Positions 45,225 through 53,941 are shown, counted from the stretch's first letter. The stretch is 64,000 bases of DNA from Leptospira noumeaensis (GCF_004770765.1 NZ_RQFK01000028.1:253436-317435), one strand, 5' to 3'. A program made the numbers and translations. The notes: generated by a model from the letters alone, not told the origin.

Positions 45225-45893
45225 TTATTTTTTCGCCATAGCTTCTTCTAAAAATTGATTTAGAGGGTATATGGTTCGAAAACTTTGGATCGCATCATCC
45301 ATAAAATGATTGGATGTTAAATCAGAATTTTTTATCTTTTTTCCAACAGCAAATCCTTTGTATTTCAAAAAATCTAACGCAGGATGGTCTTTCGCAAAAC
45401 CTTTAGGTGCTGTTTTCAATTTGTCCGCATAGAATGTTGTTCCGAAATTTTGAACAAATTTTTTATTATCTAAAATTTTTCGAAACGACTTTGTATCGGA
45501 TACAATCCTTTCTCTGATTTTAAATAATGATTTTGGATCGGGCATATAACACCCACCACCGAGTAAGGACTCACCAGGTTCAATGTGAAGATAATAACCC
45601 GTACCTTCAATTTTCCGATTCCCACCTCTCATAAAAATTCCGAAGTGTGTTTTGTAAGGACTTTTATCTTTGGAAAAACGAACATCTTTATAAATTCTAA
45701 AAATACAAGACTTCGGATCGACACCCTTTAAATTTTTGTCAAACTTTTCTATTTCTGATAAAAAATATCCTGTGAGAGAAACTAGTTCACTCTGAATTTC
45801 AGTAAACCGATCTTTGTTTTCAATAAACCAGTTTCGATTGTTATTTAATTTTAATTCGGATAAATAATTAAAAATGGTTTTACTTATTTTCAT
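45225..45893 (-). CDS. DUF2461 (TIGR02453) family protein
   Basis: 222 residues with the family pattern: FNYLSELKLNNNRNWFIENK, FRIYKDVRFSKDKSPYKTH, GGGCYMPDPKSLFKIR, then HPALDFLKYKGFAVGK. Found across bacteria and plants; function unknown. About 50 bp upstream of the glucosidase start on the same strand. Confidence 0.88.
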   Translation of the reverse strand: MKISKTIFNYLSELKLNNNRNWFIENKDRFTEIQSELVSLTGYFLSEIEKFDKNLKGVDPKSCIFRIYKDVRFSKDKSPYKTHFGIFMRGGNRKIEGTGYYLHIEPGESLLGGGCYMPDPKSLFKIRERIVSDTKSFRKILDNKKFVQNFGTTFYADKLKTAPKGFAKDHPALDFLKYKGFAVGKKIKNSDLTSNHFMDDAIQSFRTIYPLNQFLEEAMAKK

Positions 45894-46097
45894 AACGGAT
45901 AAATTCCCAAATGATCAAAATATCCATTGATTCTAACAATTCCTATAAAATTTCAAATTAAAATCGAAGAATTCACCCGTGAAAAGGCACCAAAATAATT
46001 TTTTCTTAATAAAGATCGATGGGTTAAATCCCAGATTTTGAAAGGAACCTAATGATAGTTTTTAGTGGCGATAAAAGTATATTTCAAAATCCATTTC

Positions 46098-47432
46098 TTA
46101 TTCTAAATCGAATTCTAATGTAATACAAACTTCTGCAAAATCTCCTTCAGCATGCTCCGAGTGTAATACATTGGTATATATTCCAGATTGAATTGTTCCA
46201 ATGTGAATGTTTCCACCCATATCTTCTATAATTTTTTTAACAATCGCAAGTCCAAGACCGAGAGCAAACTCCTCTTTATCATAACGTTCATCCACAACTT
46301 TATTTAATCTAAAAAATGGATGAAAAAATGCTAAATCATCAGAATGTCCAAAATCCACTGCTGCGATGCCTTCTTCAGAAGATGGGTTTATAAACTTTAT
46401 CAAAAACTTCTTTTCTGTAATCAGAAAAAGTACAATTAAAGAAACACCATCAGGAGAGTATTTCATTGCATTAATAAACAATTCCTTAGTCAGTGTGATT
46501 AATCGATCTTTGTTAAGATTTACATAATATGAACTAGCGTTTGGCAAAACGGAAATCAATATATTCTGCTTTTTAATTGCCAACATATCGTCTAAATCAT
46601 CAGCAACATTTTGTACTAATTGTATGACATCTTGAACATTTAATAATTTTAATTCAAAATCGCTTTCTTCAAAATACCGTTGGGCAACTGCCAAGGAATT
46701 GACCAATTTTTTAGTAAATTTAAAATTTTCTTCGACTAACTCGAAGTTACGGATAGGGATAGTAACTACTTTACCTTTTTTTTCTACCTTCCGAATCATA
46801 GCGCCCATTGACGTTACCAAACCACCGAGACCAGTTCCTTGCATCAAACTGGTATTCAAATTTGGCAAAGCTTTCAGCATCCAGGATTTGTGTTTCCCCT
46901 TCTTACCGATCTCCTTTTTCCAATCAAAGATATCTTTGATTTCTTGAAACAAACTCTCTTCATACGAAACAACGCGAACTTGTTTTTCCGATATATCTTC
47001 TAAGTTAGAATAATTGATGTCTCTCTGATTTTTCTGTACCCAAGAAAACAAGATAAACTGTTCTGAATTATCAAAGGTGTCACTGATTAAGTTTTGGGGA
47101 ATGGAAATTGAAGAAATTCCGAAACAATGAATTGTATTCTCAATCAATATTTCGCTTGTATAGGTTTCTCCCTTGACTGCTTGTAAAAAATGCGTATGAC
47201 TAATATTGAATTTAGCCAGAGAGGATGATGAAAGAAAATGATCCGAACTTAGATCATCATGGAATTCTCCAATCTTTGCTTCGTCAAACTCTGCACCCTT
47301 AACCAATTTCAACTTGAGCTGATTACTAAAAACAGCATAGTTCCCAATTGGCAGAGCGGAAAGGAATGAATCCAAAACACTTAATATGTGGTATTCAGTT
47401 AACAAGCAATCATTAGACCAATGTATAAACAA
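46098..47432 (-). CDS. Histidine-kinase-like protein lacking the phospho-accepting histidine
   Basis: Residues ~1-150 look like a PAS-type sensor. Around residues 188-210 (ALPNLNTSLMQGTGLGGLVTSM), where the H-box is expected, no His is present. The HATPase part keeps ELFINAMKYSPDG (N box) and ALGLGLAIVKKIIED (G box), with NPSSEEG in place of the usual DxGxG. It is probably an ATP-binding signalling protein that phosphorylates by another route, or none. No partner is adjacent; the AraC regulator lies upstream. Confidence 0.72.
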   Translation of the reverse strand: MFIHWSNDCLLTEYHILSVLDSFLSALPIGNYAVFSNQLKLKLVKGAEFDEAKIGEFHDDLSSDHFLSSSSLAKFNISHTHFLQAVKGETYTSEILIENTIHCFGISSISIPQNLISDTFDNSEQFILFSWVQKNQRDINYSNLEDISEKQVRVVSYEESLFQEIKDIFDWKKEIGKKGKHKSWMLKALPNLNTSLMQGTGLGGLVTSMGAMIRKVEKKGKVVTIPIRNFELVEENFKFTKKLVNSLAVAQRYFEESDFELKLLNVQDVIQLVQNVADDLDDMLAIKKQNILISVLPNASSYYVNLNKDRLITLTKELFINAMKYSPDGVSLIVLFLITEKKFLIKFINPSSEEGIAAVDFGHSDDLAFFHPFFRLNKVVDERYDKEEFALGLGLAIVKKIIEDMGGNIHIGTIQSGIYTNVLHSEHAEGDFAEVCITLEFDLE

Positions 47433-47521
47433 TATATTCTAATATTTACTTTCATTATTTACGTTAACTCAATTGAAATTTTAGTTCACAGGCAAACCGC
47501 TAAAAAAAAACATTGGATATT

Positions 47522-48415
47522 TTAAGGGGATGTATGGACAAAAGTCGGATTTTTATCCTTCCTGAATTCAGAAGGACTCACTCCAGTGTTCTTTTTAAAA
47601 AATCGAGTAAAATAAGCTGAGTCTTGAAAATTCAATTGTAGAGCAATATCAGATACTCTTTCATTGGTATGTTCCAAAAGTCGAAACGCCCTTCTCATGA
47701 CATTTTCTTTAATAAAATCAGAAGCAGACTTACCTGTTACTTCTTTAACTGTATCACTCAAGTGACCAGGAGTAATGCCCAACTGAGATGCAAAATAATT
47801 TACAGACCTGATCTCTCCTTGAGACGAATTTAGAAGTTGAAAAAATTCGTATACTATCCGATTGGATTTAATTGGAATTAAATTAAGATCTTTCTGAATA
47901 TAACGATTAATATAAAGAAACAATAATTCAGATAAATTACGAATAATTCCTTTTTCGGATCTATCCTCCAACCTGAGTTCTTTTTTTAAAAATCTAAAGA
48001 TTCCCCAAACTATCGTACAATCTTTCATGTTTAATACTGTAGGAGATTTTGAATTGAGAAAAAATGAAAACCGACTAGCAGGAACTTCATTTTTTCGCAG
48101 CAAAAAAGAATCATAAAACCGGATGATAACTCCATCTATCACCTCACTCCATTCCCCTCGATACGAAACATAATGTGGCAAATAGAGAAATCCAAAATTA
48201 TCAACGGTATATTTTTTTGAATCTATTTCAATATGACCTTTACCTTTTTTTATCAATATCAAAGATGAAAAATGGTTCACACTAAGAACAGACCATTTTT
48301 TGTTTTTATATGCAGAGTCTTGGAAAACGGTTATCGAGAACTCTTCACCTGCGCTGGCACCAAAATCCTCCAAACTATAAATTTTTATCTTACGATTTGG
48401 CAAATATTGATTCAT
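47522..48415 (-). CDS. AraC-family transcriptional regulator
   Basis: 297 residues. N-terminal cupin-like sensing domain (VLSVNHFSSLILIKKGKGHI, then FLYLPHYVSYRGEW). C-terminal double HTH: VNYFASQLGITPGHLSDTVKEVTG and RVSDIALQLNFQDSAYFTRFFKKNTGVSPSEFR, the second being the typical AraC signature. Target genes are not evident; the kinase-like gene lies immediately downstream. Confidence 0.9.
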   Translation of the reverse strand: MNQYLPNRKIKIYSLEDFGASAGEEFSITVFQDSAYKNKKWSVLSVNHFSSLILIKKGKGHIEIDSKKYTVDNFGFLYLPHYVSYRGEWSEVIDGVIIRFYDSFLLRKNEVPASRFSFFLNSKSPTVLNMKDCTIVWGIFRFLKKELRLEDRSEKGIIRNLSELLFLYINRYIQKDLNLIPIKSNRIVYEFFQLLNSSQGEIRSVNYFASQLGITPGHLSDTVKEVTGKSASDFIKENVMRRAFRLLEHTNERVSDIALQLNFQDSAYFTRFFKKNTGVSPSEFRKDKNPTFVHTSP

Positions 48416-49046
48416 AAAATATATAATTTATAATACTCAAATGCACCTACTTACCATTAAATATTCGTTTTGCTAAATTCAAAACCCGCTACCGAGAATC
48501 CTCAAAAAAGCAAATTACTAATTACTTATATTTAGAAAATCTACAATTGTACTTGGATTAAAGTTGATTACCTTTAAATACAAAAGATTCAACAATACAA
48601 TCACTTGTTAAAACAATGTTTCCTAACCGCAATGAAAAACGATTGGCAATAATTAGATTCATCTAAAAAGAGTTTGGACAGAATTCGGAAACTTTAGGAT
48701 TTTTTTCGGATCGTTACGAAAAATAAGAATCTTTAATCATTGTTTGGATCAAAACCTTTCGAGGATTGACCAGAGGAAATCGCAACAAACCATATCTATT
48801 ATATTAGTATATGAACTAAAAGTGAGAACAAAAATCGAACGAAACAACAATCCATATAAGTTTTTTAAGCACACCCATTGACGGAAGCCAGTTTCTGAAC
48901 ATTTTGTGATATCCTTATCATTATGAATATTTTCTGAATGGATTATAATGAAATTTTAGGTATTTTGTTTAAAAAATAGAAGATTGGAATTCATAGTCTT
49001 CCTTCTCCGCGAAATTCCCGACCAAAGTCGGATATCGATCCCAAAA
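48416..49046. other. AT-rich non-coding region
   Basis: About 630 bp with no convincing reading frame. Short hairpin-prone stretches only (TTCCTAA...). Together with the neighbouring fragments it marks a degraded or rearranged stretch. Confidence 0.5.
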
Positions 49047-49220
49047 TTACTTCTTTCTAAAGAAATCAACTGAATGATAAATACAAGCTAAATCAAAAAA
49101 GATTTTGGCCGAGTCAATATCAAAGGAAGTAATCATCACAAAACAAATCTCAAGCATCTCATTCATATATTTTTTGTATACGTCTATGGTTTTGGTTTTA
49201 ATCACCAAATACTTCACCAT
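49047..49220 (-). CDS. Possible 57-residue protein
   Basis: An ATG-started minus-strand frame reads MVKYLVIKTKTIDVYKKY, then EMLEICFVMITSFDIDSAK and a Lys-rich end. The composition looks protein-like, but no strong ribosome-binding site or known family is seen. It could be a real small gene or a remnant. Confidence 0.3.
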   Translation of the reverse strand: MVKYLVIKTKTIDVYKKYMNEMLEICFVMITSFDIDSAKIFFDLACIYHSVDFFRKK

Positions 49221-49280
49221 TCTTTGTCTTGATTTTTTTCAAATTCGCTTTAGTTTACGATTTAATGGCATCAATCCGGT

Positions 49281-49622
49281 ATGAATGAGTTTCCTTTTTT
49301 CCGTAGAATGCAATGGCAAACCGTAAAGACCATTTGGAATTCACTTCGTAATCCTGAAGTGATCCCATTTTTATTTCATTTCCTTAAGGAACGATTCCGT
49401 TTGCAACGTTCAACCTTGGGGAAGGAATGGAAAGAGAAAGGACTAACCAATCCAAACAAACTAAATCCAATTGATTTGATCGCATTTTATATTGCATACA
49501 AAGAAGTAACAAACACAAAACGAGCTCTAAAATTACTTTTCAAGATTCTCAAACAACAATCCGCTGATGTATTTTTGGAAATGGCAGAGGCATTTCGTAG
49601 GTATGGAATTAAGATTGGCTAG
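49281..49622 (+). CDS. Hypothetical 113-residue protein containing one arm of a 117-bp inverted repeat
   Basis: Basic, helical protein (KTIWNSLRNPEVIPFLFHF, then KLNPIDLIAFYIAYKEVTNT). Codons ~61-99 lie in one arm of a perfect 117-bp repeat whose inverted second copy is 350 bp downstream. No family recognised. It appears intact here, whereas the downstream copy carries only the repeated segment. Confidence 0.5.
   Translation: MNEFPFFRRMQWQTVKTIWNSLRNPEVIPFLFHFLKERFRLQRSTLGKEWKEKGLTNPNKLNPIDLIAFYIAYKEVTNTKRALKLLFKILKQQSADVFLEMAEAFRRYGIKIG
49461..49577 (+). repeat. 117-bp perfect inverted repeat, arm 1
   Basis: Identical over all 117 bases to the reverse complement of 49928-50044. Starts CTAAATCCAATTG and ends GATGTATTTTTG. 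Lies inside the coding sequence of the 113-residue protein. Flanking bases diverge immediately on both sides. Confidence 0.95.
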
Positions 49623-49808
49623 GTGAGGATTTTTTCCGACAACTTCGGTGGCTTTGAATTTGGAGAACCAAGTCTCCTCCTTCAATCTTTTTTAAACTAT
49701 AAAATGATTCTAAATTTTATCTTGGAATGAGTGATCACATAACACAGTTTACAAAACCTTTTCTTAAAACAACCATCTCCTTATGACCCAATCTAACCGT
49801 TTCAGTAG

Positions 49809-50018
49809 GTGAGCAAACGACCGACTTGTTTTGCACTGTCTGATTTGGGTGAAACTATTGATCGAATCGTTTCTGATTTTAATGCAAGAATGTTGGCGGA
49901 AGAAAATAGAAATTTTCGAGACTTTCTCAAAAATACATCAGCGGATTGTTGTTTGAGAATCTTGAAAAGTAATTTTAGAGCTCGTTTTGTGTTTGTTACT
50001 TCTTTGTATGCAATATAA
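49809..50018 (+). pseudogene. Truncated reading frame running into the inverted repeat
   Basis: A GTG-started frame encodes about 40 protein-like residues (LSDLGETIDRIVSDFNARML, then AEENRNFRDFL) before entering arm 2 of the inverted repeat, after which it reads antisense of the other gene and stops. The C-terminus seems to have been replaced by the repeat. Family unknown. Confidence 0.4.
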
Positions 50019-50044
50019 AATGCGATCAAATCAATTGGATTTAG
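49928..50044 (-). repeat. 117-bp perfect inverted repeat, arm 2
   Basis: Exact reverse complement of 49461-49577. On the minus strand it would encode residues ~61-99 of the 113-residue protein, without its start or end. It forms a hairpin-capable structure with a ~350-bp loop. Confidence 0.95.
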
Positions 50045-50104
50045 AATTAAAATTCCACTTCGATGGAGTAATTAACTTTGATTAGCTTTTTTTGAACTTT
50101 ATAC

Positions 50105-50120
50105 TAGTCCGATCGGACTA
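50105..50120. promoter_or_regulatory. 16-bp perfect palindrome, TetR-type operator
   Basis: TAGTCCGATCGGACTA, ~54 bp before the flavoprotein start. Strict symmetry and GTCCG/CGGAC half-sites resemble TetR-family operators. No TetR gene is visible in the window, so the regulator must be encoded elsewhere. Confidence 0.5.
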
Positions 50121-50173
50121 AAAGAGAAGTAAAACCACTTTTAACAAACTCTAGTTCTTAAAGGATAGCGACC

Positions 50174-50899
50174 ATGTCGGAAACAAATTCATTTTTTAAA
50201 CGCAGTATCAAGTCAGTATTTAGCTTTTTTCTCACGCAAACCAAAGTTTCCAAAATAGAACGGCTCGCGGAGAGTTTCATTCTCATCGAAATGATGGGAA
50301 CAAAGTTAAAAGAAGCCAAGTGGATCCCAGGAAGTAAGGTGCAAGTCGATGTGGGAAATCTTACTTACCGCACTTACACGCCCATCAGTGTGGACAAAAA
50401 CGAAGGCAAACTCTCATTCCTCTCTTATAAGCGAAATGATGGCCCTGCCTCCACTTGGATCCATTCCTTAAAAGTAGGAGACCCTTGCGAAGTTTTCGGC
50501 CCTCGTGAGTCTTTAGATTTTTCGAATCTAGAAGAAGATGCAATCCTATTCGGCGATGAGACTTCCATTGGAATCGCGAAGGTATTACAAAACAATGTGA
50601 AAAAGAAGTCTCACACATTCCTCGAATTGACTTCGGCAGAAGCGGGGAAAGAGGTTCTCGAAAAATTGGGAGTTACGGGACAAAGAGTTTTTGAAAGATC
50701 TTCCGATGGATCGCATCTCCAAACAATAGCAAAGGAAATGATTGATCTGATTTCAAAAATTCCCGAAGCAAAGATTTTTCTTACCGGGCGAGCCAGTTCC
50801 ATCCAACAAGTCAGAACCTATTTGAAGAATTCAGGGATTCCAACTAACAAGCTAAAGGTTCGTGCCTACTGGGCGGATGGGAAAAAGGGTTTGGATTGA
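50174..50899 (+). CDS. Siderophore-interacting-protein-type FAD reductase
   Basis: 241 residues with the FAD-binding motif RTYTP, then GPASTWIHSLKVGDPCEVFGPR, and a C-terminal NADPH-binding-like half ending VRAYWADGKKGLD, where KxYW...G is typical of the SIP family. Such enzymes reduce ferric siderophores or similar electron acceptors in the cytoplasm. A TetR-type palindrome precedes it. Assignment to SIP rather than a general ferredoxin reductase is moderately sure. Confidence 0.75.
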   Translation: MSETNSFFKRSIKSVFSFFLTQTKVSKIERLAESFILIEMMGTKLKEAKWIPGSKVQVDVGNLTYRTYTPISVDKNEGKLSFLSYKRNDGPASTWIHSLKVGDPCEVFGPRESLDFSNLEEDAILFGDETSIGIAKVLQNNVKKKSHTFLELTSAEAGKEVLEKLGVTGQRVFERSSDGSHLQTIAKEMIDLISKIPEAKIFLTGRASSIQQVRTYLKNSGIPTNKLKVRAYWADGKKGLD

Positions 50900-50911
50900 G
50901 AGGATTTTTTG

Positions 50912-51040
50912 GGGCGTTCCCAATGGGATCGTGTCACTGGATTTGATCTAAAAAGGGTCGGGCAACTCCGGGGTGCGCTTCGCTCCCGTCCCCAGCCATC
51001 TAACGATGGCAGGTGACCAAGCCCTCCGTCTCCCTAACGC
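50912..51040. repeat. Dispersed palindromic repeat, copy 3
   Basis: GGGCGTTCCCAAT ... AAGGGTCGGGC ... CGCTCCCGTC ... ACCAAGCCCT ... TCCCTAACGC, with an extra GCCATC-TAAC-GATGGC hairpin before the ACCAAGCCC block. Its GGGCGTT end lies 12 bp past the flavoprotein stop. Total gene-free gap 50900-51228. Confidence 0.85.
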
Positions 51041-51228
51041 GGGAAATTTAGAAAAACCACTCCATTCGATCCTTTCACAGGGAACTCATTGAAGCAAAAT
51101 AGAGTCGCCTTCCACATAACCCACCTCCTATCATGACGGATAGATTCCGATTTTTTTCAAAAACCAAATCTTTATTTCTCAATTTGATTTCGGAATACCA
51201 CCTCTAAATTTTTGATATGGTTTAATAC

Positions 51229-52467
51229 ATGAAACTTTCGTTAGTTGATGAAATCTTAATTGTAAGGGAGATGAAAAACGAAAAAACTGTCGCTTTTGTT
51301 CGATTTGCCCTATTCTCAGTCACTTCTATTTTAGATAGTTTATCCTATTTTGGTTGGATCCATTATACAATTGTTCCAACGAGTCTCATCACTGTTGGAT
51401 TGGATATTTTATTTCTAATCTTTGCCACCCTTGTTTTGATTTTTCTATTTTATTTACCTTACAAACACTATCTAAAATTTTTTACGATTACCTTAGACTA
51501 TTTTATCATTGGGCTTATGATTTTTCTTGACCCAACGATTCTAAAAGGAAACGGCCTCATCTATTTTATTGCAATGACAAGTGCCATGTTTGTTTTCCAG
51601 TTCAATCTTCTGAGAAACTCGAAAGCAGGAACGATCTATGGCGCTATTTTGGCATTTGTTTATTTCCTTGTGGTCTCCATTGGATTAGAAGATGGTTACC
51701 CATTTGATTTAATTCCCATGATGTTTGGATTGGCAATGATGCTTGGAATGGGATATCTAACAACGGTTTCCAATATCGAAATGGTGAAAGAAGCCAATGC
51801 AAAACAAATGATGGAAAGATTTCTTCCTTCACAGTTAGTCAGCGAGTTCTATAAAAACAAAGCGCAACTAGAACCTGGGGGCGAAAACAAAGAAGTAACG
51901 ATTCTTTTTTCAGATATCAGATCTTTTACAAAATTTTCAGAACAACGGACTGCCGAAGAAGTGGTTCAATTCTTAAATCATTATTTATCTCGCATGACAG
52001 ATGTCATATTTAAATTCAATGGCACCATCGATAAATTTATCGGTGATGCGATCATGACTATATTTGGTGCTCCGTTCAAACGAGATGATGATGCTCTCCG
52101 CGCCGTCAAATCCGCTGTCGCTATGATTCGTGAAATAGAGATACTAAACGATACGATGCCAAATCCTGAAGACAAATTACAAGTGGGAATTGGGATTCAT
52201 ACAGGAGAAGCCATTGTCGGTAATATTGGCTCCGACCGAAGGTTAGATTATACAGTCATTGGTGACAATGTAAATTTAGCTTCTAGAATCGAAGGATTAA
52301 CCAAACATTACAATTGCCCTATTTTAATATCCGAGGTCACATTCAAACAAGTTGTCGGCAAATACTCGCTAGATGATGGTTTTGAAATTAGAGAAATTGA
52401 TCAAGTCATTGTCAAAGGGAAGTCAAAGCCAATCACCGTGTATGAAGTGATTTGTTTAACAGTTTAG
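51229..52467 (+). CDS. Class III adenylate cyclase with six-helix membrane domain
   Basis: Residues ~25-185 contain about six hydrophobic helices. The catalytic domain (~215-412) has the metal-binding Asp in VTILFSDIRSF, the second Asp and the adenine-specifying Lys in TIDKFIGDAIMTIFG, and DYTVIGDNVNLASRIEG with the transition-state Asn and Arg. All key residues are present, so it should make cAMP. The membrane part suggests a membrane-associated sensor without periplasmic domain. The NTF2-like gene follows after 15 bp. Confidence 0.92.
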   Translation: MKLSLVDEILIVREMKNEKTVAFVRFALFSVTSILDSLSYFGWIHYTIVPTSLITVGLDILFLIFATLVLIFLFYLPYKHYLKFFTITLDYFIIGLMIFLDPTILKGNGLIYFIAMTSAMFVFQFNLLRNSKAGTIYGAILAFVYFLVVSIGLEDGYPFDLIPMMFGLAMMLGMGYLTTVSNIEMVKEANAKQMMERFLPSQLVSEFYKNKAQLEPGGENKEVTILFSDIRSFTKFSEQRTAEEVVQFLNHYLSRMTDVIFKFNGTIDKFIGDAIMTIFGAPFKRDDDALRAVKSAVAMIREIEILNDTMPNPEDKLQVGIGIHTGEAIVGNIGSDRRLDYTVIGDNVNLASRIEGLTKHYNCPILISEVTFKQVVGKYSLDDGFEIREIDQVIVKGKSKPITVYEVICLTV

Positions 52468-52482
52468 AAAAAGGAATCCCAT

Positions 52483-52761
52483 ATGAATGTACATGAAAAC
52501 AAAAAGATTGTTACCGATTTTTTTAGACACCTGAATGAACGAAATTTGAAAGATGCATTCGAATTATTAGATGATGACTTACGTTGGTGGATTGTAGGAA
52601 ACATACCCGTTTCCGGTGATTACGATTTTAAAAAGATAACATTTGGATTTAAAATGATCTTCAGAGCATTTGAGCACTTCCAGTTCACTTTGAAAGAGAT
52701 GACGGGAGAAGAAGAACGAGTCAGCCTTGTAGCCGAATCACATGGAATTAGAAAGTCATGA
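52483..52761 (+). CDS. SnoaL/NTF2-like protein, C-terminally truncated
   Basis: 92 residues: TDFFRHLNERNLKDAFELLD, DDLRWWIVGNIPVSGDY, then VSLVAESHGIRKS before a stop. Typical SnoaL-like proteins continue ~35-40 residues with a conserved NxYxFxF strand and a final helix, which are missing here. It may be a truncated gene or a minimal domain. Co-oriented and 15 bp after the cyclase. Confidence 0.55.
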   Translation: MNVHENKKIVTDFFRHLNERNLKDAFELLDDDLRWWIVGNIPVSGDYDFKKITFGFKMIFRAFEHFQFTLKEMTGEEERVSLVAESHGIRKS

Positions 52762-52798
52762 AAGTTAAGGCCTTTCTTAAATGAAGCGATAAATTGCT

Positions 52799-53410
52799 TC
52801 AAGTATCCATCCGAATGGGATTGATCAAATCAAATAACTGTAATTTTAGTTTATAATATTCGGAAGTATATTCATAACGATTTCCGAATAAGTTATCTAA
52901 CTTTCCCGAATTATCTCTATTCGTATAGATGATGTCTTCAATCTCACGTCTACGACTTTCCAAGTTTGGATCGATATCTTTTCTATGAGTGATCATCACT
53001 TTTACAATTTTCTTTTCTAAAATGTCTACTTTGTTGAAGGCATATTCAGTACTATTGAATTTGTTTTTGCGTTTGATAAACCAGCGAACTGCATCAGGGT
53101 ATTTTGACACTAGCTTTCGGTATTCCCCTTTATCCAAGGAAATTGGCTCAGGTTCCATTTGATGAACTTTTCTTAAATTTTTCACTCGTTTGATTTTCGA
53201 AAACGCTTCAACAATATAAAGATATGCCTCTTTATGTTTGGAAGTTTGTAATTTCAAAGACCAAACCAATCCATAAGAATGAAAGATAGGTTTTTTCAAT
53301 TCAATCGAAGGGAGAGACTTAATTTCATCACGAATTTTGGAAAGTTCTCTATCCAAACGGATCAATTCTTTTTCTTTTACTTTTATACTGATTTGTCGGT
53401 CTACTCTCAT
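52799..53410 (-). CDS. Hypothetical charged protein
   Basis: 203 residues, very rich in Lys/Arg/Glu, mostly helical with a central conserved-looking block (YGLVWSLKLQTSKHKEAYLY). No signal peptide, no recognised family. It lies just outside the defence island, downstream of its last gene on the same strand but separated by two repeats. Confidence 0.5.
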   Translation of the reverse strand: MRVDRQISIKVKEKELIRLDRELSKIRDEIKSLPSIELKKPIFHSYGLVWSLKLQTSKHKEAYLYIVEAFSKIKRVKNLRKVHQMEPEPISLDKGEYRKLVSKYPDAVRWFIKRKNKFNSTEYAFNKVDILEKKIVKVMITHRKDIDPNLESRRREIEDIIYTNRDNSGKLDNLFGNRYEYTSEYYKLKLQLFDLINPIRMDT

Positions 53411-53652
53411 ACTCTAAAGTTTATATCGAACTTAGGATAAATTTCTAAATAGGAAGAGTTGTTATTTTGTTATAAGTAATTACGGTGCATCATTTTCAAT
53501 ATGATTTGCTTTCTATCTAAAAAACATAATTGGCAAATCAGTCGAAGAGCAATCGGCTATCAGTTCCTCATTCGATCCAAAAATTAAATTTAGTAAGGAA
53601 CTATTGTATCAATGGCTGAGACCTGGAATTAAACGATGGAAATCAGATAAGT

Positions 53653-53810
53653 GCTCCCTCCGGACATAAAAAAAGCAGCAGAATGCCTTCCCGACTCCTG
53701 CTCACGTGACATCCATGTCACGATTCGCGAGCTTTGGCTAGGCTTACGCTTTCGCCAAACTCGCATTCTCGCTCCCTATGGGTCGCTGCGAATGGTTCGA
53801 CCAACCCGGT
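53653..53810. repeat. Hairpin-rich repeat-like region
   Basis: Starts CTCCGGACATAAAAAAAGC and contains an AGCAGCAG/CTCCTGCT stem, a CGTGACAT-CC-ATGTCACG palindrome (53705-53722) and a larger GCGAGCTTTGGC / GCCAAACTCGC stem (53727-53764). Much more GC-rich than its surroundings. The 53411-53640 stretch before it contains a ~50-codon coding-like fragment without start (KFSKELLYQWLRPGIKRWK). Probably a non-coding repeat. Confidence 0.5.
53662..53676 (+). repeat. 15-bp direct repeat, left margin of defence island
   Basis: GGACATAAAAAAAGC, identical to 63859-63873 and preceded in both places by CCTCCG. It begins a potential minus-strand terminator (A-run then stem) in both places. Confidence 0.6.
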
Positions 53811-53834
53811 CCTCTGAATTGATTTTAAAGACTT

Positions 53835-53934
53835 GGGCGTTCCCAATTTAATTGAATTGTTAAATAGTATTGAATTAGGGTCGGGCTCTCCCTCGATGAG
53901 GGCGCTCGGTCAGCCGGAACGGCGATCCCTAACG
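53835..53934. repeat. Dispersed palindromic repeat, copy 4
   Basis: GGGCGTTCCCAATTT ... AGGGTCGGGCTC ... GGCGATCCCTAACG. The inner part differs from the other copies: GCTCTCCCTCGATGAGGGCGC hairpin region and a GCCGGAACGGC stem. Its CCCTAACG end is 7 bases from the stop of the zeta-toxin-like gene. Confidence 0.8.
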
Positions 53935-53941
53935 TGGGATC

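Noticed and set aside
53653..53830. tRNA gene suggested by a GGTTCGACC T-loop-like string
   Set aside because: No matching acceptor stem, anticodon stem or D-arm could be drawn; the hairpins found are different.
28441..53934. The GCGTT...AACG repeats as integron attC sites
   Set aside because: attC sites run RYYYAAC ... GTTRRRY; here GTT is at the first end and AAC at the last, the reverse order. No integrase or cassette array of small genes is present.
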